Assembly: GCA_025677815.1 (NCBI GenBank)
Contig: JAIXMP010000013.1
Location: 434,001 to 498,000 of the forward strand
DNA: 64,000 bases
Direction: 5' to 3'
Source of the DNA: Phascolomyces articulosus
Taxonomy: Eukaryota; Mucoromycota; Mucoromycetes; Mucorales; Lichtheimiaceae
The position numbers were made by a program, and so were the translations under genes. Of this stretch, positions 12,551 to 25,264 are shown piece by piece. The notes beneath the pieces were generated by a model. The model ran no database searches. It saw nothing but the letters and a program-made list of their open reading frames with translations, and was not told the DNA's origin. Numbering within the stretch: the stretch's first letter is position 1; each line of letters begins with the position of its first letter.

Positions 12551-15242
12551 TTAAGTAAGACCAGAATAACTATATTGTTTTCTCCAAAAGGCAGATAACA
12601 TTTGAGTATTACCCATTTGAGAATTACGGGCATATGTAGCTTCTTCATCCAACAAACCTTTACTTCCACTATCCAAACCAGGTTCATTGGTCAATTCAAG
12701 AGACATGTGAAGCCAATTGATAGAATTCCAAACAGTGAAATATTCTTCTGTCACTTCTCGTTTGGCGGCTGCACCCATCTGAGCATGCAAATTATCATCA
12801 GTCACCAATTCATAAAGACGTTGAGCAACACCTTCTACGTCACCAATCTTTTCCAAAAAGCCATCAACACCGGCTTTGATTTGTAATGGGATACCACCAG
12901 CCTGATAGGCAACAATGGGAACACCTTTGTGCAAAGATTCAGTGACCTTGACTTCGAAACCTTCACGGTGAGACAATTGTAAAGCCACACGAGCATTGCT
13001 GAGGATCAAGTCAAGTAATTGATCTGAAGGTGGAAGACGTGCCGCAATAATATCCAAAGAAATGGCGGCAAATTCTGTCTTTTGAAGTGTACGATGGGTT
13101 TGTTCATAAATCACGGTGCCGTCGGGATCATCTACACTTCCGTGACCACCTAGTAATGTAATATATTAAGTTTTTGGATGAATAGTCTTAAAAACTTTTT
13201 GAATAGTTATTGTATTTGTAAAAATAGCACTTACAGATAACAAGCTGCGGGGTATTATAGTCATCAATACCTTCAGCGGAAAGCTTTGCACGCAATAATC
13301 GATAAGATTCAAGTACATCAGGAATACCCTTGGAAGGATCAAATCGAGCCACTTGAACAATATAAGGTCTAGACCAATCAACTTCATTGGCACCTTGATC
13401 CATACAGATACGATTGAACACAGATTGGTAATATTCAGTGACCCAAGGAGAAAGTGGTTTATTAAGACCATCCAATGGATCCGTGGTTGCTGGCATCAAG
13501 ACCACATTACGTCGTGGGACCACATCAGGAATAAAGTTATCCATTGGATGAGCAACAAACAGATCGGCATGTTTGATAAATTGCCATAAGAAGCTTTATT
13601 TATTTATTTATTTATTTTTTTTTTTTGGGGGGGGGGAATGAAAGGTTTAATTAGTTTTTGTTTTTATCAATTTAAAATATATTTCACACATCCAATCCCT
13701 ACACAATCATGATTATACTTACTTCCATGTTTCTGCTTGTGGACCTTCTGGATAATCTCGGATAAGATCAGCACGGATTTCGATATGAGAACGGAAAATG
13801 ATACGGCATTTTGGGTTCAATCTCTTGATATGAGGAATGATACCCACCACTATATAAAAGTCATATATATATATATGTGTGTGTGTGATGAGTAATGCTG
13901 ATGTATCAGTGGGAGAGAGATATAAAAATTAGTTACTTACATTGAGGGTCATCTACAACAATTACATCGGATTCTAATATAGGACCACCTTCTTTACTCC
14001 AGAAACGATCGACATTTTCATTGGACCAATCAATAAATGTTTGTTTATCATGTTCATTCAATCTGACATCAGGCGGTGCAACACCTTGAAGCACATTATG
14101 GAACTTTCGTTTTGTAATGTCAAATACTTCAGGCTTAGGTCTTGCCACAAACCCTAAACAAACAAAACGTTTGTCAAAACCCTCCATCAAATTTTTCTTT
14201 CTTTCTTTCTTTTTTTTTTTTTTTTAAAAAAAAAGAAGCTTACAATGAACATCCAAATGCATTAAACGATAAAGTCGAAGTAAAGCATGACGCATAAGGG
14301 CAACTATATAAAAAGAAGGAGAGATATATAAAGATGATGAACTATTTTTCGAGTTATCATACAATAAGAGAATGTTGCTTACTACTTACCACCACCACCT
14401 TGAGGTGTAGAATTAAAGAATGAAACAGTCAATTTGCGTTCTTTATATTTTGAAGCCATTTCATTTAATACACGCCATGTATCTCTACAAACAGTTCGTT
14501 CATAATCAATCAAATCCACCATATGGATCATCCCATTGAAATCAACTATATAAAGATAATATACATTTATCAGTTTTTGTTTTCATTTTTAACTGGGGAT
14601 ATGCATTCTATAGATACCTTCTACTTCATGACGATAACCCACACAAACACGTGGAATGTTACCAGGGTACTGAGGTGACATCCTAAAATGTAAAGTGTCG
14701 CGTGAGTGATGAAATGTATTTTTAATCATGCCATGTGGAAATAAGAAAAAAAAAACAATAAACAAGTTTTTTTAATACCATATGACTGCCTTTCGTACAG
14801 CAGCACTTGCACGTTCATCTTGAGTATCACCATGTGTATGAACATGATAAGGGATAGCATCCAATTCACGCCAAAAAGCACTTGCAGCAGTAAAAGGAGG
14901 ATCTTCACCAGCGGCGTAATAAGATTCATACAAGGTATTGGACAATGCAATCAGTTGAACTTTATAATGTTGTGCCATGGAATATTGTTTGACCACTTCG
15001 AGTAACTTGTGTAAACCTTCTTCTAAACAATCACTTTCACATTTTTTGTTTGCCTTGACTTCAAATTCACCGGTATAAAAATCGGTTGTATATGAACCAT
15101 CATGGACAGATATAGCATAACTGACCATATTGGATTTGGAACATCGTTGTACATCTAAACCGAGATAGACGGCTTGTGGAACATAATATTGAGAGAAACG
15201 ACGTGTTGTCGGAATCGTTGGTACGTCAGGATTAGGTGGCAT
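12551..15242 (-). CDS. ccg-9: Ccg-9-type trehalose phosphorylase/synthase (GT4 family)
   Basis: A multi-exon minus-strand gene starting MPPNPDVPTIPTTRRFSQYY, matching the fungal clock-controlled gene-9 family. Recognisable blocks are FYTGEFEVKANKK (about 15.05 kb), a central region with DVIVVDDPQ (13.95 kb), NFIPDVVPRRNVVLMPATTDPL and VQVARFDPSKGIPDVLESY (13.3-13.5 kb), and the GT-B C-terminal domain with SHREGFEVKVTESLHKGVP. The last contains the E-x7-E pair typical of retaining GT4 enzymes. Family members interconvert trehalose plus phosphate with glucose plus glucose-1-phosphate, so the role is in storage-sugar and stress metabolism; the preferred direction in vivo is not visible. The intron near 13.59-13.73 kb has a TTTA repeat followed by poly-T and poly-G runs. 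It is transcribed divergently from the methyltransferase at 15.8 kb. Confidence 0.88.
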
Positions 15243-15815
15243 GATGAAGGGTTTATTATTGAATATCGGTGATGAATGTAATAATATTAGTTAATAGTAC
15301 GTAATAGAAATAGTAGTAGTAGCAGTATATAGTAATGTATATGATATGTGTGTGAATGAATAAAAAATATAGGCCTTTCCCTTTTTCTTTTGACTGGTTG
15401 AGTATGTAACTTTTTAGAAACAAAGAAAAAAGAAGATGTTTTTTATGGAAAAGCCGGGTTCAATTCTTTAAAACAAAAAAATCTGGTTGGCTGCTTGTTA
15501 ATAATGTAATTCAAGTCAAATACAATGCATAGAAAGAAATGTGAAACCCTAGTTTTTTTTTAATATTTTTGACAGGCCCCCCAGCTTGCCCGCCGCTTTC
15601 CCATTTTCTAACTTTCTCTTTTTCCCTTTTTTACCCAAACCAACCAAATTTTTTTTTCATGCTTAAAATAAAATAAGAAATCAATAAAAAAAAAGCCTCT
15701 GTTTTTTTTTTCTTATTGAAATTTTGGGATTTTTTATTTTTATATTTTTTTTTCCTTAAAATAAAAAAGTTGTATTTTGTGGCCCCAACCCCCATCAACT
15801 TATTTTTATTATTAC
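15243..15815. promoter_or_regulatory. Divergent promoter region (trehalose enzyme / methyltransferase)
   Basis: The 573 bp between the two start codons are AT-rich with long poly-A and poly-T runs, plus a C-rich island near 15578-15602. No single TATA box is decisive. Both flanking genes point outwards, so this stretch must hold both promoters. I see no repeated operator-like element. Confidence 0.5.
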
Positions 15816-17787
15816 ATGGGGAATTTGCATTCGTCGTTTAACGATCGTCGTAAAAGTAACGTATCCAACAAGAACAAGTCATCGTCGTCAATACCTTGTT
15901 GTTCTTCTTCTCCTCCACCATTATCAGCTCAACCCCAACAACAATCATCCTCGCTGCCGGCAGCAGGTTTTGTTAGACGTACTACTTTACGATTACAAAA
16001 GAAATTAAGTATCTCAGCATCGACGACGACACCAACAACGAATCCTTCTTTAGTTCAACAACAACAAAAACAACAACAACGGCATTCTTTGAATCCACTT
16101 TTACGACTAAACGAACCACAACAAGAGCAATTCATACAAAATACTTTTTCTCCTGTCATTAAAGATGATACAAATATCGTACGATTGGGTCGAAGATATC
16201 AAAATATTAATCCAAAATATGTTTTACCCAATGATGAAATAGAGCAAGATAGATTGACAAATTTGGTAAATTTTTTTTTTTTTTTTTAATTATTAATAAT
16301 TATTCTATGTAAGGTTATATATTAACCATGGAATTTCCCACCTCTCAATGTTAACGCGTATATAGCATTTTATATTAAAACATTGTTTTAATGGAAATTA
16401 TTCAGCACCTGTTCAAGACTTGTTGCAACAATCTGCATCTACCACTCCTTCCTGGATTAATAATATTTCAACAACAGCACTATCGCATGGAAGTGCAACC
16501 AATACAACCAGTACCGTCTCTACGGGTACTTCATCTGTTGGACTCTCCACTACCAATGATGGTGTATGTTGTGGTAATTTAAATAGTGGTAGTAAAATTC
16601 AACCACGCGTTCTGGATATTGCTTGTGGCACGGGTATTTGGATTCTTGAAATGGCTTCCGAGTTTCCACATGCACAGTTTCACGGTATCGATTTATCTGC
16701 CATGTATCCAGCAGATATCAAACCACCCAATACCCATTTTTGTCAAGGCGATGTATTGAATGGATTACCTTATACGGATGGTTGTTTCGATTATGTTCAT
16801 ATGAGTCTTATTTATAATTGCTTTTCAATTGAAGATCGCAAGGTATGATATATATATATATATATATCGAATGCTTCATCTTGTATTTCAATTCAAGTCC
16901 AAATGAACTAAAATTGATATTTTTATATAGAAACTTTTGTATGAAATTCGACGTGTATTAAAGCCTGGTGGTTATATTGAATTTCGTGATGTAGATCCTA
17001 TTATTCGAAATCCAGGCCCCACCACATCAGAATACATCAAACCTTGTAAGTGATTTATCAATATATTTGAATAAAATAACCACTCATACACTAAATCATT
17101 TTTATGATATATTTAGTTCCACATATGATGCATGAACGTCTTGACGTGGATGTCAATTGGGCAGCTCACATGTGTGAAAATGCACAAAACTATGGTGGTA
17201 TGACGGATATCCATCATCAAATTGTATCCATTAGTTTTGTCAGTAGTAGTAAATTAAGTGCAAGTTTTAATACCAGTGTCCTTGCAGAATGGGAAAGTTA
17301 CCGATCGTTCTCTTTACAAGCCTATGATTTTGCCGATGAAGATTATGATTCGATCATTAGAAGCGTCATGGATGAATGTAAAAAAAAGCGATCGTATCTC
17401 AATTATGTCATGTGCTGGGGTCGTAAACCTATTATTGATGTCCCCACTAGTAATTCAAGTATTTGTCATATGGATTATGGAACACCTCCACCACCACCCC
17501 TTGGACAGCGCCATTCTGTGGGTTGTAATACGACGTATCGATCCGTTTCAACCTCTCCTCATGAATATCATGATGTTTCTTCCTTTATTAAATCCGTGTC
17601 ATCTCCTAGACCGACACATAGTAGTAATTCAACACTTTCGCGACCTTCCCCTAAATCTGGAACATATAGTAGTACAACACACTCTGGGAAAAATTCACCG
17701 GGAAGTCTAAGAGCAAGAGAGGACGCGAGGAGAAATAAGGAAAAGACGTCGGATATTTATCAATTTGTTCATGGTTATGTCGAGTAA
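15816..17787 (+). CDS. SAM-dependent methyltransferase with N-terminal myristoylation-like signal
   Basis: Four exons (15816-16265, 16366-16842, 16931-17045, 17117-17787) give 570 residues. The start is the ATG at 15816; the frame is open further upstream but has no other ATG. The N-terminus MGNLHSSF fits the N-myristoylation consensus (Gly2, Ser6). A Ser/Gln-rich low-complexity region follows, then YVLPNDEIEQDRLTNL-HFILKHCFNGNYSAPVQD, and the Rossmann SAM-binding motif I VLDIACGTGIWILEMA near residue 231 with acidic post-I GIDLS. Later come GDVLNGLPY and a post-II VLKPGGYIEFRD block. This is the class-I methyltransferase type common in Mucorales and loosely related to fungal TAM/LaeA-like enzymes. 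The substrate is unknown. The C-terminal 100 residues are Ser/Pro-rich and probably disordered. Membrane attachment is inferred from the Gly2 motif only. Confidence 0.8.
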
Positions 17788-20351
17788 AAAAAAACGCACA
17801 CACACAGACTACTATATACATAGGATCCTAACCCATCATGTTTATAATAATTGTAATCACTGTAATAGTAAATACGATGTAATTATAGATTATATATACA
17901 ACAATTTTATTAGTAATAATAATAAAAACGATACCATCTATTTCTTGTATGTTTTTTTTTTTGATTCACACCATTTTGATGCATAATACAATAAACAATT
18001 ATGCATAATATTTACGCCCATGCCATCGTGAACAACGCATACGCCATAGCCTTTTTTTTTTTTTTTACTCTCCCACAATTTTATTTATAATATATTTCAA
18101 AAAGGGTTGTTTCAGATCATAAATAGAATCATATAGAAATAGATCATAATACCATGTTTTGGATTCTATCTTATGAAACTAAAACTGTAAACAGATACTT
18201 TTTTTTTCGTGTCAAAAAAAAAAAAACGCCTTTTTTTCTCATGTCCTGTCGAAATGTCAATTTTCATGTTATAACATACATTGCTATGCTATAAAAAAAA
18301 AGATCGTCAAAACATTTCTTTTTTCTTCTGCTTCTTTATAATGCCTCACTGTTGTTATTATTATGATTTTACGCCCAATAAAAATTTCATCCTGTATACT
18401 TTTAACTAACAAAAAAGCACGACACCCTGCGTTAAAAAGAGAAGATGTAGTACATTATCTCGTTTTTTTTCAATAAAAAGGCATTGACCCCTCATTTAGT
18501 TTACTTTGACACGTTCAACATTTTATTCTTTTTTTAGAGAACCGCCATCCCCATCCCAAGGGGGAGGGATGACTTACCTTCTTATCCTATGTGAATTCGT
18601 ATTCTATATCTTGACTCTCTCTAGACATCAAGAGGGAATAAAAAAGGAGATGAAAAAAAAAGGTAGAAAAAAGTGGTTTATTGTTATTATTATTTTTTAA
18701 TCATCATCAACCAAAAGAAAGTTTCGTTTAAAAAAGGCATATCTAACTTCTTTAACTAGATCCAATCGTATCTTATTATATTGTCTACAGAGTAAAAAAT
18801 AAAATAAAATAAAATAAAATAAATAAAAAGTCTCGATGCATCATGCGCGCGCGCCATTAAAAGTAAATAAATAATGCATCAAACTATATATGATATCGTG
18901 TTATATATTTATTACATTTTATAGCTTATTACATCGTCATCATCATCATCTCTTTCTCTTCATAATATACATGATTTCTATCATTGTCATTTTTACTAGA
19001 TCTATTCCGTTCAATTCGTTATTCTAGCATAAATAAATAAATAAATATAGCAACTCATTATTACTATAATAGGTGGGATGGTAGTCTTATTTGATGTAAA
19101 AAGCCTTTTTTCGATATGAATAATGCGTAGCTCCTATTATTATTATTATTATTATTTCTATATCCCAATATTATATGATTTCTAATAACAAAAAAAAAAG
19201 TGAACTATCCTAATAGAACAAGTTTCTTGTTGTTGTTGTTGTTGCTTACTCTTGATGTTAATTAGGAGATTTATTGAAAGAAAGGGGATATATAGAAAGT
19301 TAGTTTTCATTATGATTTTTTATTACTTATTGATTTCTTATTATAATAGTAATAATAATAATAATGATATTGATATCGAATCCATCAACCTTGCAGGAGA
19401 AAAAAAAAACATTATAATAAATAAATAGGATGTGATGCATGTTATAATTGGATAACTTAACTATAGAAACATAATCTTTTTCTTTAAGTCGGAAGAGCTT
19501 GTGCTCCGTGTTCAAAAAAAAAAAAAAACTCCTTGATTCCAAATCGTTGCTTACAAAAAACATGGGTTGCATTTTCAATTATAGACATCAACTTGCGAAA
19601 AAATCCGGAGTTTTTGAAAGAGTCTAATGCAAGGAGACTCTAAACAAATAACAAATAATAATTTTTTTTCTTCCATGGAAATCGAAAACCGTGTACAGAA
19701 AAAAAACAGAGACTTTGATCTTGATAAAATAATAATAATAATTCATCATCATTCTATGTCAATGATGATATGGATTGATTTATCGAAAAGATTAGACGTA
19801 TGACACGTTTCGAGGTTGATTGGATGTTTTGTTACTGCAACTCTTAAGTAATAAAGGAAAGGAGGTTCTTTTTGTAGTATACAATCATGATTTGGGAGAG
19901 AGGGGAGTATTAATCTAGTAGTAGTCATCCTCATCTTTATCATTATAATAATAATTCTTTTGTATGTAATTCACGAACAAGTGTAAAGCCTCCTTAAAAA
20001 AAAAAAAGAAGACCATGATCTCTCTTTCTATCTATTATTCTTTTCACTCCCCCATTTTTTTTAAAGTCGTACAGTGAAAGTCTGCATCTCTCGATATATT
20101 ATCTTTATAGAATGAAGAAGTATGTATCAGACTAATCATATATCAAAATATTATATAATAATAATGGTAGTAAAAGAGAGTATTTGCCCTTTTATATATA
20201 TCTATTTGCTGAGAATTATCAACTCAATTGAAATTAGGGTTATAATAAAGAAAGAACATAAGGAGAAAAAACATCTGGTAAATCCGAATAAATATATAAC
20301 AATAGGAGACATTATATAGAAAAGATTAGTAGTATAGATGACAGAGAGATG

Positions 20352-20385
<34 letters not shown>

Positions 20386-20815
20386 TGTTGATTTCAAAGT
20401 GTAAAAATATAAGGAGCTGGGCGACATTAGGAGAAAAGTAGAACGTTAAGAGTTTTTACTCTCTCTATCAAAAAAGTTTTTTTTTTTTTTTTTTGGCTGT
20501 GCTAAATACTTATGTATATATGTTTGTGTGTTATTTACAGGTACACATTATTACACATTACACACACACACATTAAATATACGTTAAAATATTCACTTAG
20601 TTCACTCCTTCCCCCCCTTTTTTTTTGTATGTGTTATTTTCTAATTTCCATGCGTTCTCCTTTTGTTAAAAGTACTAGTGAAAATAAAGTCAAAATTTTT
20701 TATATAAATACAGGACTATCTTCAAGATGAAACTCACCTTTTTTTTCACATCTCTTTTTTTCTTTTCTTTACATCTTTTTATTAAAAAAAAAGTAATTAT
20801 AATACATACACAATC
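17788..20815. other. Gene-free AT-rich region
   Basis: Three kilobases without a credible protein gene; the small ORFs are low-complexity. It holds an AAAAT microsatellite (about 18794-18830), a (GC)n run (18845-18854), TTA/GTT repeats near 19138-19243 and a long (ATA)n repeat (about 20351-20382). A C-rich/G-rich inverted repeat lies near 18547-18573. The last 300 bp carry CT-rich tracts expected in the promoter of the GPI-protein gene. Confidence 0.55.
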
Positions 20816-21576
20816 ATGAAGTTCTCTGCCACCGCTATTATCTCTGCTGCTCTTATTGCTGTGACATCTGCTCAAGGTCCCGCCCCTGCTCCTGCAGCTG
20901 GTGGTTCTCCCATCATTTCTATCACTTCACCTCTTTCTGGTACTTCATACAAGGCAGGTTCCAAGGCTATCATTTCTTGGATTAATCCTCAAGTACAAAC
21001 TATTCCTCAAATCACTTTGGCTCGTGGTCCTTCCACTGCTTTGCAACCCGTTGCACAAATCGCTCAAAACGTCAATGCTGCTTCTGGCCGATACGAATGG
21101 GAAATTCCTTATGATTGTACCAATGGCAATGATTGTAAGTTAATTCATCACTATTCTTTCTTTTTGATTTATTTATTTCTTGATCCTATCACAATTTTAT
21201 TAGATACTAACAATAATCATGTATCAATCTTTCTTTAGATGCTTTTGAACTTGGTCAATCTCCCGAATTGGCTTTCGCTGGTCCTTTCACTATTGAAGGA
21301 TGTACCGGTGGTAACTTCTCTTCTGCTGGTTCCAACTCTACTTCATCTACACCTTCTTCCAGTGGTGCTTCTGCTCAACCCTCTTCAGGTAGCAGCCCTG
21401 CTGGTGGTTCCACTTCTTCTCCTGGTGGTTCTTCTTCATCCAATGGTGCTGGATCAACCACTGATTCAAGCCATCCTTCCTCTTCTTCTTCTCAACCAGG
21501 TGCTGGCAACAACCTCATTCCAGGTTTCATTGCCTTTGCTGCTGGTGGTTTGGTTACTGCTTATCAACTTTTCTAA
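20816..21576 (+). CDS. Secreted Ser-rich GPI-anchored protein (Kre9/Knh-like N-terminal domain)
   Basis: Two exons (20816-21134, 21239-21576) encode 218 residues. Residues 1-19 are a classical signal peptide with likely cleavage after Thr-Ser-Ala. Residues about 30-115 (ITSPLSGTSYKAGSKAIISW, later VNAASGRYEWEIPYDC) resemble the Ser-Thr-rich GPI-anchored/Kre9-Knh1 beta-sandwich domain. A Ser/Gly/Pro-rich stalk (about 130-190) leads to a GAGN omega-site region and a hydrophobic tail ending AYQLF. This is the architecture of a plasma-membrane or cell-wall GPI protein, and such proteins are often abundant. Codon use is biased towards C-ending codons compared with neighbouring genes, which suggests high expression. 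Four cysteines visible after the signal (two near the exon junction, one in EGCTGG) could form disulphides. A biochemical function is not known. Confidence 0.82.
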
Positions 21577-23389
21577 TTTTTATTTTCTAGTTTCCTTTTT
21601 TTCTCATTTATCTTTATTATTTCATGACACTCGTAAAATTTTATTTTTTTATACCATGTCATTTACAACTATTACAGTTTTCCCTTCTCCCCCCTTTTCC
21701 TCCTCCCGATTTTTAACGTTTATTATTTGAGATGAGCTTATTCTTGTACTTAACGAATTCTTATACCTTCTCTCACTCTCACTCACTCACTTTTTTTTCT
21801 CTACTTAACACACACACACACACCTTTTATTATTCGTTGGAGTATTATTTCTTTTTTTTTTCTTTCTCTCACATATTATAATCCTAGTACACTTATTATA
21901 ACAAATAAAAAAAAAGTTATTTTAGTTGTTGGTTGTTGTTCGTTGACACACCAATTCTTTTTTAAACCGAAAAAAAAATTGTTCCCCCTTTTTTTTAATT
22001 ACTCCTTTGATGATTTACTTTTTTTATATATAAATGGTCTTGACATTCCATCAATTCTATAGTAAAGTATAATTCTCCCTATAATAAATCATTATTATCA
22101 AGCATGGATGATCATCCATCCTCTTTGGTTCCTTAAATAATTCCTGTTTTGTTAAACTTTAAATGGATCAGATATGATCGGCGTCGTCGTGTTTTGGAGA
22201 TGCATTTAAGGGAGGGGGGAGGGAGGGGACAAATATATATCAACATCAGTATTATTTCTGCTGTTTGCTTTCCTATGATGCTGCATGCGTTTTTCTCTCT
22301 CCTTTACCCAATAATAAACATAAAGTAAATCCACGTTGTTTTGTTAATATATACATCATATACTATGTTAACATTTGCATATATTGAATAATGAATCAAA
22401 AGTGTTTTTTTAAGAATAATAAAGTAACGAAAACATTATCTATTGAAAACGGTATTTCATAAAACGATCTTTTATTAAAAATGGTGAATCAAAAAACACA
22501 GACGCTGATCTACAATAATAGAAGGAGCGTGTTATAGCGTGATGTCGTCTTTTATATATATATAAAATGGATGAGGAACCGTATATCGTTTCTTTTGTCA
22601 TACAAACACTAAAGTATAATCATAAATAATAAAGGATGATCATTGTTTATGAAAAAAAAAGGGTATGTTTATATATAAACCTTAATCCAATCTATGGCGT
22701 TTTTTTCTTCCAAATAGTACTTTTTTTTTTTTTTTTTTTACAATTCAAGCGACAAAAACTCCCCGTTTTTTCTGTAAAAAAAATATGAATACAACTATAG
22801 ACCTAAACTTCTTTTAGTCAAAAGCTATCTTTCATCTTTTGTTTCATCATCATACATTTTTATATTTATCATACAATTTTCCTTATTAGTGTCTTTTTTA
22901 TTATTATTATTATAACTGGTGACATTATTTTTACTAATTTTATAACATTAGAATGTATTAATAACTTGTTATCCTTCTTTGAGATACTAGCTACTGATGA
23001 AAAAAAAAAAGATGATGACCATTGATACATCAACAGAAAGTATATTAGTATGAATGACTAGTGACACAAAAAAGCATTAGTTAAAATTGATAATCCTCAT
23101 TTTCTTCAGTCATATAGGAAAACTTTGTTCCGGCTATCATCTAGTAGGTATATTTAGGTTTTTTGGAAGATTCTTTTACCAACCAAGTTATTTCATATTA
23201 AAGTTATCAAAACATGCGTTTTGCAAGTACTTGATTATACTAAATAGGCACTCGTTAAAGATGGTAGAAACTAATTTCTCACTTCAAACCTTTTCAAAAC
23301 CATTTATGTTGAATTGCTGCTGCCACAAGAAATAAGGTAACACGACAACGTTTTTTTTTTTTTTTCAGTACGTAGCCATTTCGTGTCAA
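21577..23389. other. Intergenic region
   Basis: No supported gene. It contains the T/C-rich 3' flank of the GPI-protein gene, CA and CT microsatellites (about 21778-21823), a G-rich patch (22209-22228) and several TATA-like tracts. A short open stretch at 23087-23335 lacks recognisable motifs. Confidence 0.5.
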
Positions 23390-25131
23390 AAATACAATGA
23401 CGCTCAGAGAAGTCTCAGATAACAAACTCATTTTGACTACATTTTAAACGCTGCTCAACAAGATCTCGATAATGGGACACTACAATGAAGTGCTTATTCG
23501 GACTGTGCCTATTCTCAATGAATTTTTTTTTAAAAAAATCGTGACACTATGCAAACTACGCGTCGTATCATGAAAAAAAAAATAGGAGATACATAAAACG
23601 AATTAAAGGATGCACTGGGGTCTTATAACCCACATGATGCGACTGGGTATCTCATTGCTGGGCTTCGATATGCAGAACAAGGTTTTCAAACGCATGGAAT
23701 TAATATTTTTAATCAAGGATTGATGAATGTACCCAAAAATGATCCAGAATATGAAGTGTCACAAGAAGCAATAAGGAAATCAGAAGCACCACACAACCAT
23801 CAATTCAATCTTGTTACTCAACGCCCATATGATGTTGCATGCCTTATTATTGACTATGTTCCCTAAAAGTCAGTTGCCAAGTGTGTAGTTTTATCATCCG
23901 CATGGTGTACATTTATCTTTGGTTATCCAAAGATGTGGCGATGTATGAGTGATAATCCTTATACAAACGGTTTTGGATCGTCTGGATGTCTTCGAAAAGA
24001 GTTTTGCGTTTGATAGTAACACCATGTAGAGGATCTTGGATTGCACTTGGATGGCAGACGAACTGAAAATACATGGAGTTCATGGAAGGAAAAAAGTTTT
24101 CAAATCTTCGATCGTTGAAATTAGTCACTAGTAAGTATGGCAGTGAAATTCAACATGTTCAATCCAACTAGAATAGTTATTGGCAATAATATTTTTATGT
24201 TTATTAACAGTTATAAAACACCTTATTTATTAGTGGAAATTTTTGTACAAGGAAATTATCTTCGACTATGCCCTGGTATTGTCAATGTTGCTGAAAATCT
24301 AACATCGCTCAGCGTTCATTTTGTGGGAGGAAATTCATGTATGCCAAGTTTTTGTCATACCCTATCCATTTGTCGCAATCTTACATCAGTTAAATATTTT
24401 GCAGATATTGTTCAACAAGTGATTTCACCAATAAGATTTAGGTCACACTACATTATTAACAGATCTTCATTTAGAAGATGTTCCATTCTCGTTATGTAAG
24501 TGTTTAGGTGCCTTTTTCAGCTAAATACCCAACTTTTATTTGCTTCGTTTGGAAGAGGCGAACAGTACCATTGGATAAGGTGCACTTACGATGCTTGTCA
24601 ACAAGAAACCTAAATTGTGTTACTTATCGTTTACTAATCACGGATTCAACGCATATGAACTACGACAAATGATGACCGCCTTTGCAGAGAACAAGTCAAA
24701 ATTAGCATCATTGAGGAACATTGAAATGTTGGGAGAGTGTTCGGGCGTAGATAATTGTATGCGCGAAGATTTAAAGCTTGACTAACCACACTATAGAATT
24801 GTGTGATATGCGTGCCACAGTTATCAAGGCATTTGCCCAAGGTATTGCTCAGTTGCCAAGGCTTCATGAAATTGAGATGATCGGATTGAATACAAAAATG
24901 ACGATAGAAAGTCTACGTATTATAAGTACGAGCACAGGTTTAACCAAAGTCGCATTTACACGCGTTGATGGAATTACAGAATTCGAAGCAGAAATAATTC
25001 ATTCCTGCCCAACAATGTTCAGCTGGAGTTTGAACCATGTTTGTATACCCCATCTTTGTATAACTTTGATATGTTTACCCCCTGTAGAAACAATAAAAAT
25101 TGACGAATATCCATCATCATTGGGATTATAA
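23390..25131 (+). pseudogene. Decayed F-box protein, copy 1 of a tandem pair
   Basis: Fragments in shifting frames reproduce the same order as the copy at 25.27-27.47 kb. They are a TPR-like segment (YAEQGFQTHGINIFNQGLMN, about 23.67-23.73 kb), an F-box-like segment (PYDVACLIIDYVP, then SSAWCTFIFGYPKMW, 23.83-23.94 kb) with an in-frame TAA in the middle, and LRR-like segments (LTSLSVHFVGGN, CRNLTSVKYFA at 24.3-24.4 kb; LPRLHEIEMIGLN at 24.85 kb). Stops and frame changes cannot all be explained by introns. It is best read as a dead paralogue of a Mucorales TPR/F-box/LRR family; a very intron-rich live gene is the less likely alternative. Confidence 0.65.
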
Positions 25132-25264
25132 TCAAGTTCACCAATAAATTTGTTAGTTTCATTTTATTTGGATATAGAGTATAAACATTATTTAAAGTTA
25201 CAATGGATATTGAGTTAATTAATAAAAAAACGCATCATTTAGGTTTCAGGAGTACAGCAGCAAA

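Noticed and set aside
15385..15480. tRNA gene
   Set aside because: A GGTTCAATTC B-box-like motif and a TGGTTGAG A-box-like motif are present, but acceptor and T stems do not pair.
15777..15815. Longer N-terminus of the methyltransferase
   Set aside because: The extension begins at TTG, is low-complexity and would hide the conserved MGN start.
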